From Calonectria ilicicola (lineage: Eukaryota > Ascomycota > Sordariomycetes > Hypocreales > Nectriaceae): DNA of 64,000 nucleotides. Made by a program: the position numbers and the translations under genes. Shown piece by piece: positions 33,805-43,758 of the stretch. The notes under the pieces were generated by a model that did no database searches, had not been told where the DNA came from, and worked only from the letters and a program-made list of their open reading frames with translations. Each line of letters opens with the position of its first letter. Position 1 is the stretch's first letter. The stretch lies in NCBI GenBank assembly GCA_020809705.1, contig CP085825.1, forward strand, positions 6,882,001 through 6,946,000, written 5' to 3'.

Positions 33805-34105
33805 TGTCACAGCCCAAGCCACCCAGGGCGGTAGCTCGCGGCAGTACAACATAACCCACTCTCATTGGCCCAACCTTTTGGTGTACAGTCAGCAGAACCC
33901 AGCGAATGAGCAAAGGAGTGATGGGAGCGACCAGGAGCGACCAGGAGCGACCGCGCGAAGGCCAACGCTCCTGTCTCTCCGTTACGCTCCCCACGCTCCA
34001 AGAAGGGAACCACTAGTATATAGAACCCACGATCATTAGTATTTCCTAGACTCTAGCTACCCAGCTATCAATAAAACTTGGTTACACTCAATACCCTATT
34101 GAGCA
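33805..34105 (+). mobile_element. LTR fragment, copy 3 (forward, 3'-truncated)
   Basis: It begins TGTCACAGCCC, like the start of copy 2. It has a TATA-like TATATAGAACC at about 34016. It then carries TAGCTACCCAGCTATCAATA, similar to the start of the R region of copies 1 and 2 (TAGCTCTCCAGCTTTCAATA). Similarity ends near 34105. Three head-to-tail copies of the 10-mer GGAGCGACCA lie at 33924-33952. Copy 2 has inserted exactly at its first base. Confidence 0.65.
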
Positions 34106-34339
34106 CATTGACTATCAGCTGAATATGGGACGACCAAGCTCAGGGTACATACATGTGGGCAATGCGTGCCGAAAAGGCCTGGCTCTAGGGCTGGACACCG
34201 CGACGCCCAACTTGACACCCCGTGAGATTCACGTGCGCAATTGCACTCTATGGAGCTTGTACTTTTTTGAAACGTGAGTGCTTTCATTCCTGAGACATTC
34301 AGAGCAATCAGGACCGTCCTAACCAGCCTGCCGCGATGA

Positions 34340-35470
34340 AGATGGCTGTCCTTTACAGTAGGCCGTCGAAGTGTAATTCGACGAGAAGATATTGGCTGCC
34401 CTCATCCGACCGGACATCAACTTCTGGTCAACCTCTGTGACCTTGCTATCATCATAGAAGACAGTGCTAGATCGTTATGGCTTGGAAAGACTGATTCTCT
34501 TTCACAACTTTACGAGACAGCCCAAGAACTCTATGAGCGGATTCGACGATGGGGCCAAACAATTGGCATCGGAACGATACACGCTCGATATCAGGGTACA
34601 CTTGAGGGCCCAATAGCCTGGCTAACACTACATAATGGCAAGTTTGAAGTAGATCAAACCTGGAGGCACCCTAGCTCATCTACATTCCAGTGTACTTCCA
34701 TCTTGTTCACACAATCTTCCGCCCATTTCTTATTGCTGAATACGTTCTCCACACAAGCAGTGATAAGAGGACTATTGGCGAACTCTGGTTCCGACAAGCT
34801 TGCCGAAATGCTACAGACGCGGCTATAGACTCCATCGACTTCATGCATACCATGTTCCAGACCATTGATGTCTCGAAGGTCAGTACAGACTCCAGTAAAG
34901 CCTAGCCCAGACAGGCCTTGCTCAACTTGTTGGACCCAGGTCCAGCGCTACGATTCTTTCTTCGTGGAGGCGAGCTGCTCCGTCCTTCTTTTCGACTCGC
35001 TACGGCATCCCTCCAAGTATCCCAACAACCTCGTGTATATCAACAAAGGCCTACACTGCCTGCAGCGCATGACCGATGATGAGCCCGTCACCAGCGTCCC
35101 TCTTTCGCTGCAGCGCATTCTCCAGGCTGTACAGGATTCAATTTCCGCAGGAGGAACCACGCCCTCGTCAGATGCTGCGCAGCAGCTGATGATATAACGC
35201 GGCGAAGAACATTCACAACTGTCCGAACGCCCAAACGTTGAACACACCTCTCCGGACCATTCGGACCATATGATTCCACACCCTACGAACGACTTGATAC
35301 ATCTAAGTGAACGTACTTCGCTACTGCCTGGCGATGCGTTTTCCTACGACTTGGCAACACAACCTCGTGACGAGACTTCTTCGCTACAGCAACCTTGGCC
35401 GTAATTCAGCTTTGATGTAGTCACAACTGACCTGTTTAACTACTTTCCGATAGATATATGCTACAATCCT
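34340..35470 (+). pseudogene. Decayed fungal transcription-factor gene (regulatory-domain half)
   Basis: Scattered frames on the plus strand spell the middle and end of a Zn2Cys6 factor's regulatory domain: LAALIRPDINFWSTSVTLLS (34390-34460), LYETAQELYERIRRWG (about 34512-34556), VYFHLVHTIFRPFLIAEYVL (from 34690), FFVEASCSVLLFDSLRHPSK then GLHCLQRMTDDEPV (about 34960-35090), and finally LQQPWP-stop-FSFDVVTTDLFNYFPI (about 35380-35455). Frameshifts separate the pieces. The last stop is TAA where a CAA is likely, a C-to-T change as made by RIP. No DNA-binding cluster remains. Confidence 0.6.
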
Positions 35471-35903
35471 GGCGAAGATCAAGAGATTTTAGATAGCTAA
35501 GAGCATTATAGCTCGAATGATCATTTTCGCTATAGCGATTGAAAGGTTTTCGAGTCACGCTATGCCCACTATCAAGCTTTAGGAGGACCAAGCAAATTTA
35601 ACCAAGTTAGGATTCCTATAACGTACACGATAAGCAGAACTTATCGTGGGTACATTCTGCTTAGTAATTTCCGGAAATGCGCAGGGATTTCCACCTGACC
35701 CAGGATAAGTAAAATTGCCCCTTATCAAATCCTACTCCTACTTTTCATATAAATCATTCAGGACATCTAAAAAAGTCATTTCTTGATGATTTCGTATGGT
35801 AGATAAATTAATTAATTAATTTTTATTTTATTTCTAGATGGATTTGTAGGCGAAATTAAGTAATCTTTTAATCGCCCTGGGATCGGGCTCCTGATCTGCG
35901 GCA
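35471..35903. other. AT-rich spacer with a short palindrome
   Basis: About 430 bp of AT-rich DNA. An imperfect palindrome around CGATAAG/CTTATCG (35629-35647), flanked by GTAC on each side, is the only structure seen. No gene is recognised. Confidence 0.45.
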
Positions 35904-36680
35904 TTACCGCCGGCCTCGGGTCTTCTTGAGCTCGTCGGCAAGGCATTTCAAGCTCCGGCTCGCCCGTAGAAGCTCTAGCTCGGCGATAGCCTCATCCTCG
36001 CTTTTACCACGTGCTATACGAGCTTGAATCTCATCCCAGATCACCTTACGGCGACAGAACTGGACGCGGATGGCATTTCCAGGCCGCCAGCGACTTCCCC
36101 ACTCCTTCTCTAGCTCCCGGATAGACGGCTGGCCTCCATATCCTTCCTGCCACTGCTTCCATACATCCTTAATGGTATATGCCTTTGCTAGAGACGTGGA
36201 AATAGGCACTCCAGCCTCCGGTGGTGCCGCTAGCGGCTCTGCTTCTGCTGCTGCTGCTGCTGCTGCTGCCGCCGCCGTTGCTGCCGCTGCCTCTGGCTGC
36301 CCAAAGTAGCCTATAAAAGGGATACGGTCCTGAAGTAAGGCGTCGAGGTCCTTTCGTATAGAGTAAAGCTGTCCTTGCTGTCCTTTAAACCGTAGCTCGA
36401 TGCTAACTGCTAGCCGGTTGCTATTCTGGAGGATCGCATCCCGGGAGCTTTCGAGAGCAGAGCTAATCTCTGGTAGCGCGCGCTGTAAGAGTAAGCTTGG
36501 CGGCTCGCCTGTAGCGACGCTCGAGCGGACCGTGAGGGCATACTCATCCCAATCCGGGCCGTAAAACGGGGCGTGGGCGAAGAAAGGGAGAGACGGATAG
36601 CGGGGCTGGAGGACGGCAAGATCCTGGAGCAGAACTACTCTTAGCCGCCGTAGCAGCTTAATAGATAAGCAGCCACCTCA
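35904..36680 (-). mobile_element. Crypton-like element fragment: C-terminal region with GCR1-type DNA-binding domain
   Basis: A minus-strand frame is open from just after a TGA (36680-36678) to the stop at 35904, 257 codons without an internal stop. It reads IKLLRRLRVVLLQDLAVLQPRYPSLPFF at its start, a block I associate with the region after the tyrosine recombinase in fungal Cryptons. An Ala-rich repeat follows (36241-36290, GCA/GCG codons). Then comes YTIKDVWKQWQEGYGGQPSIRELEKEWG...RRKVIWDEI, the GCR1_C-type DNA-binding domain. The recombinase core with its catalytic Arg and Tyr is missing upstream, so the element is 5'-truncated. A natural start codon is not identified; an in-frame GTG at 36209 is internal. 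Confidence 0.6.
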
Positions 36681-37599
36681 GAGTTCCCCGGTTACCCCGC
36701 TGTCCCAGTTACGACCCATTTCCCCATGGAGTCTGGAAAGTTGGGTTCGGAGATTGCAGTCTAGGGGCCAGCCTTTGGCAATCCGACTGAATGTAGTTGA
36801 CCGATCAGATGATCAAACCAAGCCACTGGACACAGACCAAATCATACGTGACTTTTGCAGGGCGCCTGTATCCGACCCCCGTCAGGCGCTTCCCGGTCAG
36901 TCGTTCAAGATAAGGAAGTCTACCAGTGCTTCTCGATGAAGAGCTGTTTCTCGACCGTCTCCCCGAGAGAAGCGCATAGCTTATCGATGACGAACAGAAA
37001 CTCTCGTAACCCTACTGCACGCCTCGTCTTGCTAGCATATTTCATCGTGCCATGTCCTTGGGTGCGGAGAAGCTCTATGTACGGAGTGACTTTAGGGTGA
37101 GTCCCGATTGGATGAGATCGCTAGGCAACTGCTCTCTTGCTGATTAGGGTACCTGGCATTGGCGCCGATACTATCAACAGAAGCAGAATCATTCCTCCGC
37201 AAAAGGGGGCCTTGCTATGACAAGAGGATAGCTCTTCTGGCGTGCCCCACAAGGTATTCGCCAGCCAAACACATGTCAAGACTAGGGCTCCCCTACCACT
37301 GTTCGGAATGGGTTTCAACTGGTCGGAATAGTTTTCCACTACAGAGTAGTCGGAATAGGTTTCCAAACCAGAGCACCTAGTAAGCATGGAGCATTTGTCC
37401 GGGACGGGATGGTTGTGATCTTTGAGCAAAAAAGGAAAGATAAAACTGGAGAGCCCTTGACCTGCTGAAAGTATTTATCCTCGTACCTGTTCAGAAGTCC
37501 TATCCTGTCCTTCTTTTCTTGCCTGAATTTTATTTCATTCTCATTTTAAACTCTTCGCAACTTGCCAAATCCCTTCTGCAATCCTTCCCTCAATCAAAA
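36681..37599. other. Region with one unassigned coding-like stretch
   Basis: About 920 bp. On the minus strand 37100-36935 reads as ordinary protein (TPYIELLRTQGHGTMKYASK..., then LREFLFVIDKLCASLGETVEKQ) and ends in TAG. Further stops follow in the same frame, as in a decayed gene. I recognise no family. The rest should hold the promoter of the aldolase-like gene at 37600. Confidence 0.4.
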
Positions 37600-38657
37600 A
37601 TGTCGATGCCGCAAGAGTTGACGGGCATCTTGGTGGCCCTGGCCACTCCCTGCAAGGCAGATCAATCCGAAGTCGACTATGACACCCTGGATCGCCATAT
37701 CAACTACCTGATTGAGAGTGGCGTGCACGGCCTTGTCCCTGGTGGAAGCACTGGCGAGTTCATAGCCCTTTCAGACGAAGAGCGTAAGAGAGTTCTCGAA
37801 CAGGTGATCACCTCCGCCAAGGGCCGCGTTCCTGTCGTTGCCGGAGTAGGAGATCTTGTTGAATATGTGGGGTGTCACGTGTGGATCAAGGATCTTGAGA
37901 TTAAAAGCAGGTCCGTCAGGGGCAGACACTTAACGAGAACACGAACACAACACGAATGCACTGATTCAACCAATGGACCGAATACACGTACTGTCTGACA
38001 GATCTCTCCACCACTCGCGTCATCGACCTCGCCAAGCATGCTGCCAAGGCTGGCGCTGCTGCTCTCATAGTTGTTCCCCCCTTCTACGAGGGCCCAAGCC
38101 TGCAGGAGCTTCGCAGCCTCCTTAAAGATGTTCACGATACATCTAAGCTTCCTATCGTCTATTATAACATCCCCAGTGCCTCCGGTGCTAACCTGATACC
38201 ACTCGAGATCGCTAGTCTGACCGACGTTGGCGTCACCCATCTTAAGGATACTTCTGGTAATAGTCTAGCCTTAATATAGCTGCTATTCTAGTCTAGTATT
38301 GCCGATAAACTTACCTCCTTTAACGGTTGGGATTCACTCACCTTTTACGGGCTAGCTACTGGTGCTAAGGGCTCCATCTAGGGTGCCTCAAACTTCATAC
38401 CCGAGCTCTCTGTTGAGTTATAGAATGCTATTGCTGTTGAAGGAAACCTCGAGAAGGGTCGCGAGATTTGGAAGAGGATTTATCCTGTCACTCAGGTGCT
38501 GGAGTCGAATAACTACTATGCGGCTATCAAGACGGCTTTGGAGCTTTGTGGATGGAAGGTGGGAGGAATTAGGAAGCCATTCGCCATGCTTGAGGGTAAG
38601 GCCAAAGATAATCTAGCCAAGGCCCTTAAGGGTGCTGGAGTAAAGATTGTAAAGTAG
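37600..38657 (+). pseudogene. DapA-like (dihydrodipicolinate synthase family) aldolase gene, inactivated
   Basis: The frame starts MSMPQELTGILVALATPCKADQSEVD and has the family motifs GLVPGGSTGEF (substrate binding), YYNIPSASG (catalytic Tyr) and THLKDTSGN (Schiff-base Lys). In fungi such proteins are often 2-keto-3-deoxy-sugar-acid aldolases or related lyases, not lysine enzymes. An intron of about 150 nt lies between about 37850 and 38001. Its acceptor is TCTGACAG, and its donor is unclear and perhaps mutated. The 3' half has four in-frame stops: TAG at 38277, 38289, 38379 and 38421. Three stand where CAG (Gln) fits and one where TGG (Trp) fits. The C terminus (GWKVGGIRKPF...) is otherwise well kept to 38657. 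All four changes are of the RIP type. Confidence 0.8.
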
Positions 38658-39667
38658 ATGCCAGTTGCCATGAACTAATGGATGATAAGGGGGCTGACTC
38701 CTATGCCTCGCATTACACGGCGAGCCTCGCTCTGCTTGATTTACTCTCTGGGCATAGCTCTATTATTGTTACGAAGTTTCGGGGTCCGGTTTATCCCATC
38801 GTCCACTCCACTTCGCTTTTAAATGTAAGACCTAACATGAGCTACGATGGCTCCTAACAGTTCTAAAAGGCTTGTTAGAATAGGCCGACAATGTTGCGAA
38901 GACGAGAAACGAAACCCCCCAATTGCGCGCAAGGATGGCGATATCTTATTGTCATTTCAGTCTATGACTGCGGAGTGGTTAATAATACCAGGGCATTCAT
39001 GCGCAACGTGACGCGTAAGTATACAGCAAGAAGGAAACTAACTCAGCGGCTCCAGAGATATCACGAGTTGAATCTCAGGAGTGCACTATACCATTCTTGT
39101 CAATTAAGGTCGCATCAAGTGTCATGTGCTCATCCTTCGTCCGAAAATAACTAGCCGGTCTCCCTAGACGCAACCATGCGCCTACAAGTTCACGTCCAGA
39201 CGGGTAAACTCCGCCATCATTAGCCACCGAGAATTCCATCCAATGCTTTCTCACCACGATCATCTTGGACTACTGCCTTCCTATACTACCTTCCATCTCA
39301 AGGAATGGCCGAGTCGGTATCCTTCCTCCCGTTGATCTCGGTTATGTAAGGGCGCCTAAACGTGGGTATGTTTCGCTCAGTGTTGCAATCATCAGGCTAA
39401 CCCTGTGACGTTCCGGCACCGACAAGGTAGATTGAGGTGATCCATCGTTGGCAGTGTTGGTGCCTCTACGTTCTATGTTGGCAGAGCAGCTGTCTGTATG
39501 TTTCGTTGGACTTACCATCCATCGACGCAACATCCTGGATAAGCAACCACATAGGTCTGGTGCCAGTGGTTTCTCACTTGTTCAGCATGGAATGGATGCT
39601 ATTGTGACGTCAACATAAACTCTAGGACAATCTTAAAAGGGGGAATATACCGGCAACTGATAATGAG
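38658..39667. other. Region without recognised genes
   Basis: About 1 kb between the inactivated aldolase gene and the next gene. Short frames on both strands show no family resemblance. No RNA gene or repeat was recognised. Confidence 0.45.
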
Positions 39668-40504
39668 ATGCTGTGTGTATCTCCAATCTCATCATTGCAA
39701 GTTTTCAGCGAGCCAGACGTAATACATGAGCTAGCATCATTCAGGTTACTTCTTGTGGGCCTGTTCTATTTTTGTTACGTACCGGGGGCCGAAACGAGAG
39801 ACTGCAGACCCACATTTCTTGTTCGCTCACCCCGAGCTCAGGGTGAGCTCAGGTTAAAGCGGCATCAACTCAGGATCATGGGCGAGAAGGGAAATTATGG
39901 GCATCTAGATTCGTGGCAGAGTAAGGCTGTTATCAATGACCATTTCATTCGACTGAGCACCATACCTAGGCATGCTGAATCAGACATGATTGTCACGACA
40001 ATCATCAAGAATATCCCAGAGAGCATACGCCGCACCATTGAACGTATCTCTAATCTCGAGCAAGAGTCTGCTTTAAGTGACAGTGGCTCAGAAAACAGCC
40101 GTCAATATCGGTGTCGCACTGGCCCCAAGTGGGCTTGGAAATACTTCGCTAGCGTTGACAGCATTTATTACTTTCAAGTTGACGATGCGTATCCTGATGC
40201 TAGTCCCACAATGTGTTGGAAATTCACCAGTCGTGACAACATGGTGGGCTTTGGTGATGATCCCTTGGATTGGTTTGAAGAATGGGATCCGGAGGCTGGA
40301 GATGTGGAAGAGCCAACACCATATTGTTGGGACCTCCTCGAATTTTATGAGTTGTGTTTTGACTTTGATGAGCCAATATTCGGAGACATGGATCTGTATT
40401 CTGACGGTGACCCACCTGAAGGGGCCGTTAAGTTTGACGAGAATGAGGGCCTACAAGTGAGTGATCTTGGCATGTTTCGCCAACCATTCACCCCAAGACA
40501 ATAG
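39668..40504 (+). CDS. Hypothetical protein with acidic C-terminal half
   Basis: A frame of 278 codons. The true start may be the ATG at 39878 (MGEKGNYGHLDSW), giving 208 residues; the preceding part is less protein-like and has a hydrophobic stretch (LASFRLLLVGLFYFCYV). The C-terminal half is acidic and aromatic, with WKYFASVDSIYYFQVDDAYPD, DPLDWFEEWDPEAGDVEEP and FDFDEPIFGDMDLYSDGDPP. I recognise no domain and no catalytic motif. Splicing with an upstream exon is possible but not seen. Confidence 0.5.
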   Translation: MLCVSPISSLQVFSEPDVIHELASFRLLLVGLFYFCYVPGAETRDCRPTFLVRSPRAQGELRLKRHQLRIMGEKGNYGHLDSWQSKAVINDHFIRLSTIPRHAESDMIVTTIIKNIPESIRRTIERISNLEQESALSDSGSENSRQYRCRTGPKWAWKYFASVDSIYYFQVDDAYPDASPTMCWKFTSRDNMVGFGDDPLDWFEEWDPEAGDVEEPTPYCWDLLEFYELCFDFDEPIFGDMDLYSDGDPPEGAVKFDENEGLQVSDLGMFRQPFTPRQ

Positions 40505-41218
40505 AGGTACTTCAAGGGATATGAGCATTATTCGTCCAAAGACCACATAGATGATATCATGAAAACTCTGACACTAGATTATGATTATTTATCGTTCTTT
40601 TATTCATGAATGGACAATTCCATGTGTGCATTGGTGTGCATCTCCACCTTCAAGTGCGGTTCTAGCCTGCGCATCTAAAGAGTACCTCAATGTCAAGGGC
40701 GTTTCAATGACACTAATGTTAGATGACAGCGCCTACCTCAATATATTTACTTTAGGTTACATAATAGCTCGACAATTGATTGGTTGTCGTACCCTCAAGT
40801 TCGTTGACCGCTGGCAAATATTTCGCTGCAAATTCAAGGTCAAGCCACGTTGGGTCTGGAACGCCGCTGCCATGTTCACGGTGCCATTTAGCTCCAAACC
40901 CGTCGTACTAATATTTTAGACTATTCCAACCAAGGCCAGGGTAAAAGGTTCGGGTCTACGCTACGCTGCACTGCAGTTCACTAAGTATTCAATGAACTGC
41001 CCTTAGCCTTATCTTATCTTGGGCGTATTGCATGTAGCCCGAGCTTCAGCCTTTTTAGTTAGGATTAAATATTGTGCCAACGTGACAGGAAGACAGCCAG
41101 GGGGAATGACACTAGATAGTTAGCATGGAATAGAGTATAAAAAGCCTTGGTAGGTAGATCATTTTTTTTATTCGTACAGGACAAATCTCGTGATTGACTC
41201 TTTTCGCGCAATCAAGAC
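40505..41218. other. Intergenic region with promoter
   Basis: About 710 bp. A plus-strand frame at 40581-40919 has no recognisable features. The distal part contains the promoter of the secreted protein gene. Confidence 0.45.
41136..41144 (+). promoter_or_regulatory. TATA box of the secreted Thr/Val-rich protein gene
   Basis: TATAAAAAG stands 83 nt before the start codon at 41219, a usual distance for a fungal TATA promoter with a short leader. A pyrimidine-rich stretch follows at 41160-41171. Confidence 0.6.
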
Positions 41219-42634
41219 ATGATAGGTGGTGCACTGAATCCCCTGGTCCTCGTAGGCCTTCTGGCCTCCTTTGCATCAGCCGCGCCAGATCAACTAGATG
41301 GGCGCTCCTATTGCCAGTGGGACTCTTGCTTCAAAGCTGTATGTTTTCATAATTTATTTTCCTTGAAACCTTCTAATTACTTTCCCCTCCAGGTTGGAGT
41401 TAGCTCTGTTCAGCCTCCCTGCTCAGTGCGGACGGCAGATTGTGTAGCATTTCTTCACAAAACTGTAATTCCGTGTGCAGTGTAAGTAATGCCACACCAA
41501 TAGTCCCATTGAGCGAAGCAGTGACACGAACCGTTGCTTACTCAATAACCCGTCAGCACAACGACAAAGACGGAGACATGTACCAGTACGATTCATCCCC
41601 CCAAGGCGACCGTTACGACAGTCAAAACATCTACATTCACGTTGACCCATTTTCAAACTTCGGTAAATCTTCATACTGTCACCTCAGTATCAACCGATCT
41701 GGAATCTAGCACCGTTGAGCAAAGCACGACCTCAATCACAACGGTCACTCCTACCATCACCACCACGCAAGTGGATGTCACCACTGTGACTGTGACCCCT
41801 ACCACAGTCACCGTTACTGCAAAACGCATGGCAGTGGTGGCTGGTCCCCCTCCTGTGGAAGTTGACGCGAGAGACCTTGAACAGCGTGCTGCCAAGGCCA
41901 AATGCACCCCAGTCACTGTCTCGCCCACCAAAATTCCTTCATACGCCAATGTCTGTAACGGCGAAGCCCGCTACTCGTCTGCCTGTCTGTGCAATGGCGC
42001 TAAACCAGCCACCATTACGCTCAAACAGGCCACCCAAACAAGTACGGTAACCGAGTCCATGATTGTCACTGCAAAGGCTCTCACAACAACTGTGACATCA
42101 ACTCATTCTCGTACCGTTGATGTCACCAAGATCAACACCATCGATACCACGGCCCGAGTTGACATGGTAGTCACGACCTATGTGATCAAGACAGCTACCG
42201 CTACCATTACCCGAACAGTTACTGGAGAACCAGCCACAGTCACCACGATAGTCGTACAGACTGAAACAGTGCCGGCTGTAACTACAGTTACCTTTAGTAG
42301 TGGTAATCAGAATGTTGTGGTTTCCAACGGCGTCCTCATGTTTTCCGCAGAGGCGGATGGTGATGGCTTCACTTTGGATTCCTCGGGTCAGCTCCTAGGT
42401 ATTTCCTACGACTCATCATCTACCCTCTTAACGAAGGTAGATTCTGGAGCCTTTATTCCAAACAACAACAAGGTCTACTGTCAAATAAATGCTGCATCTG
42501 TGGTCCAATGCTCCAGTGACAATGGACAGATAGCCACGATGGCGGATTGTGGTAGTGGCTTTTTCGTTTTGCTCCCGTCGATGCCTCAATCGTCTAGTTG
42601 CGGGCCTGTCACAATAATAGCGCAATCTGCATAG
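41219..42634 (+). CDS. Secreted Thr/Val-rich protein
   Basis: Three exons: 41219-41338, 41393-41481, 41557-42634. Introns are 41339-41392 (GTATGT donor) and 41482-41556 (GTAAGT donor, ending CGTCAG). The protein has 428 residues. A signal peptide (LNPLVLVGLLASFASAAP) comes first. A short Cys-containing domain follows (CQWDSCFKAV..., DCVAFLHKTVIPCAV), then a long Thr/Val repeat (TVTPTITTTQVDVTTVTVTPT) with a possible Kex2 site (TAKRM). A second Cys motif, CTPVTVSPTKIPSYANVCNGEARYSS, follows, and then more Thr repeats and a globular end. No GPI signal is seen. Similar proteins of unknown function are common in ascomycetes. A wall or extracellular role is likely. Confidence 0.8.
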
Positions 42635-43758
42635 TTGACTGAACCTAATATCTGTTGAATTCGTATTTTTCCATAGCTTCCAGTTTCAGTCAAAATCGAC
42701 ACAAAGTCTAAAAGGAACTGGACTTTTCCGTGCTCCTTGGAATTCCACTATATCTAGTATTCTTTAATTTATTAACAGCAATTATTTTTGCAATCTTCAT
42801 TCTTTCATGCCCGGGAAATGGGTCGGATGATCAGGTCCACGGATTCGAAATCTGAAAAAATCAGAAGACCTTTGAATGGCAAGTCAATCTCATACACCCA
42901 TCCGGTTTATTCTTGCCAACGCATCGGAACGATTATGTATATAGAAAAACATCGCGTATAGCATTACTATAAACAACCTTGGCTTGTGGGTTCTCCTCGC
43001 CGAAAATGCCACTTCTGGAAATAGTTGTTCGCTCAATCTGCATAGTTCATTAACGCCGCCTCGACCGCGGACATAAGCTTTATATGGTGAAATTTCATTG
43101 GATACCATGAACCTTGCATTGGATACGGAGCTCTGGAAGTTGAAAACCAATCCCTTACTCACTCTACCCGACATGCAATAACCATCCTACCTCCGCAAAC
43201 TGTGGACTTAGGTTTGGAGGGTAGATGCGACGCAGCTTAACTCACCGTGCGATGACGTAATGGCCACCCCTTGACTCCATGGGGCTCGACTGAACTTGAT
43301 TATTTTATTTTATTGAATTATTTTATAAGTAACATTTGTCAAGATTAATCGGAAAACCAAGACACCCGTTAGGCCTCCCTTGGTAGATAGATCAACGTGC
43401 TGCTTCTCTCGCAACGGATGGATGTCTTCTAAGTCCGAGCTTGAGATCAAGATACAAGGTGAGCTGCGTTCCTGACGAAAGATTCATTGCTGATGCCGCA
43501 AGTTCCGTTGAATGATCTGATTTAACGTATGTGGCGCGATGTCTAAGCGACCCTCTATGTGTGACAATGTCAAAAGAGGTTGCAGCCACGCTTATGTTGA
43601 AAGTCTGACAGACCAAACCATTTTGGACACACCGACAGAATCTAGGCATCAAGTAGACAAACATAAAAGACACCCTAACCATTGAATTTAGAGTTCAAAC
43701 TCTGAGTCTAGATAGCAGCATCATTAGTATCTCAAAAATACTACAGCATATTTGACTA
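42635..43758. other. Intergenic AT-rich region
   Basis: About 1.1 kb between the secreted protein gene and the MFS gene. It should contain the MFS promoter. Minus-strand frames at 43174-42890 and 43682-43392 have no recognisable domain. No RNA gene or repeat was seen. Confidence 0.45.
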
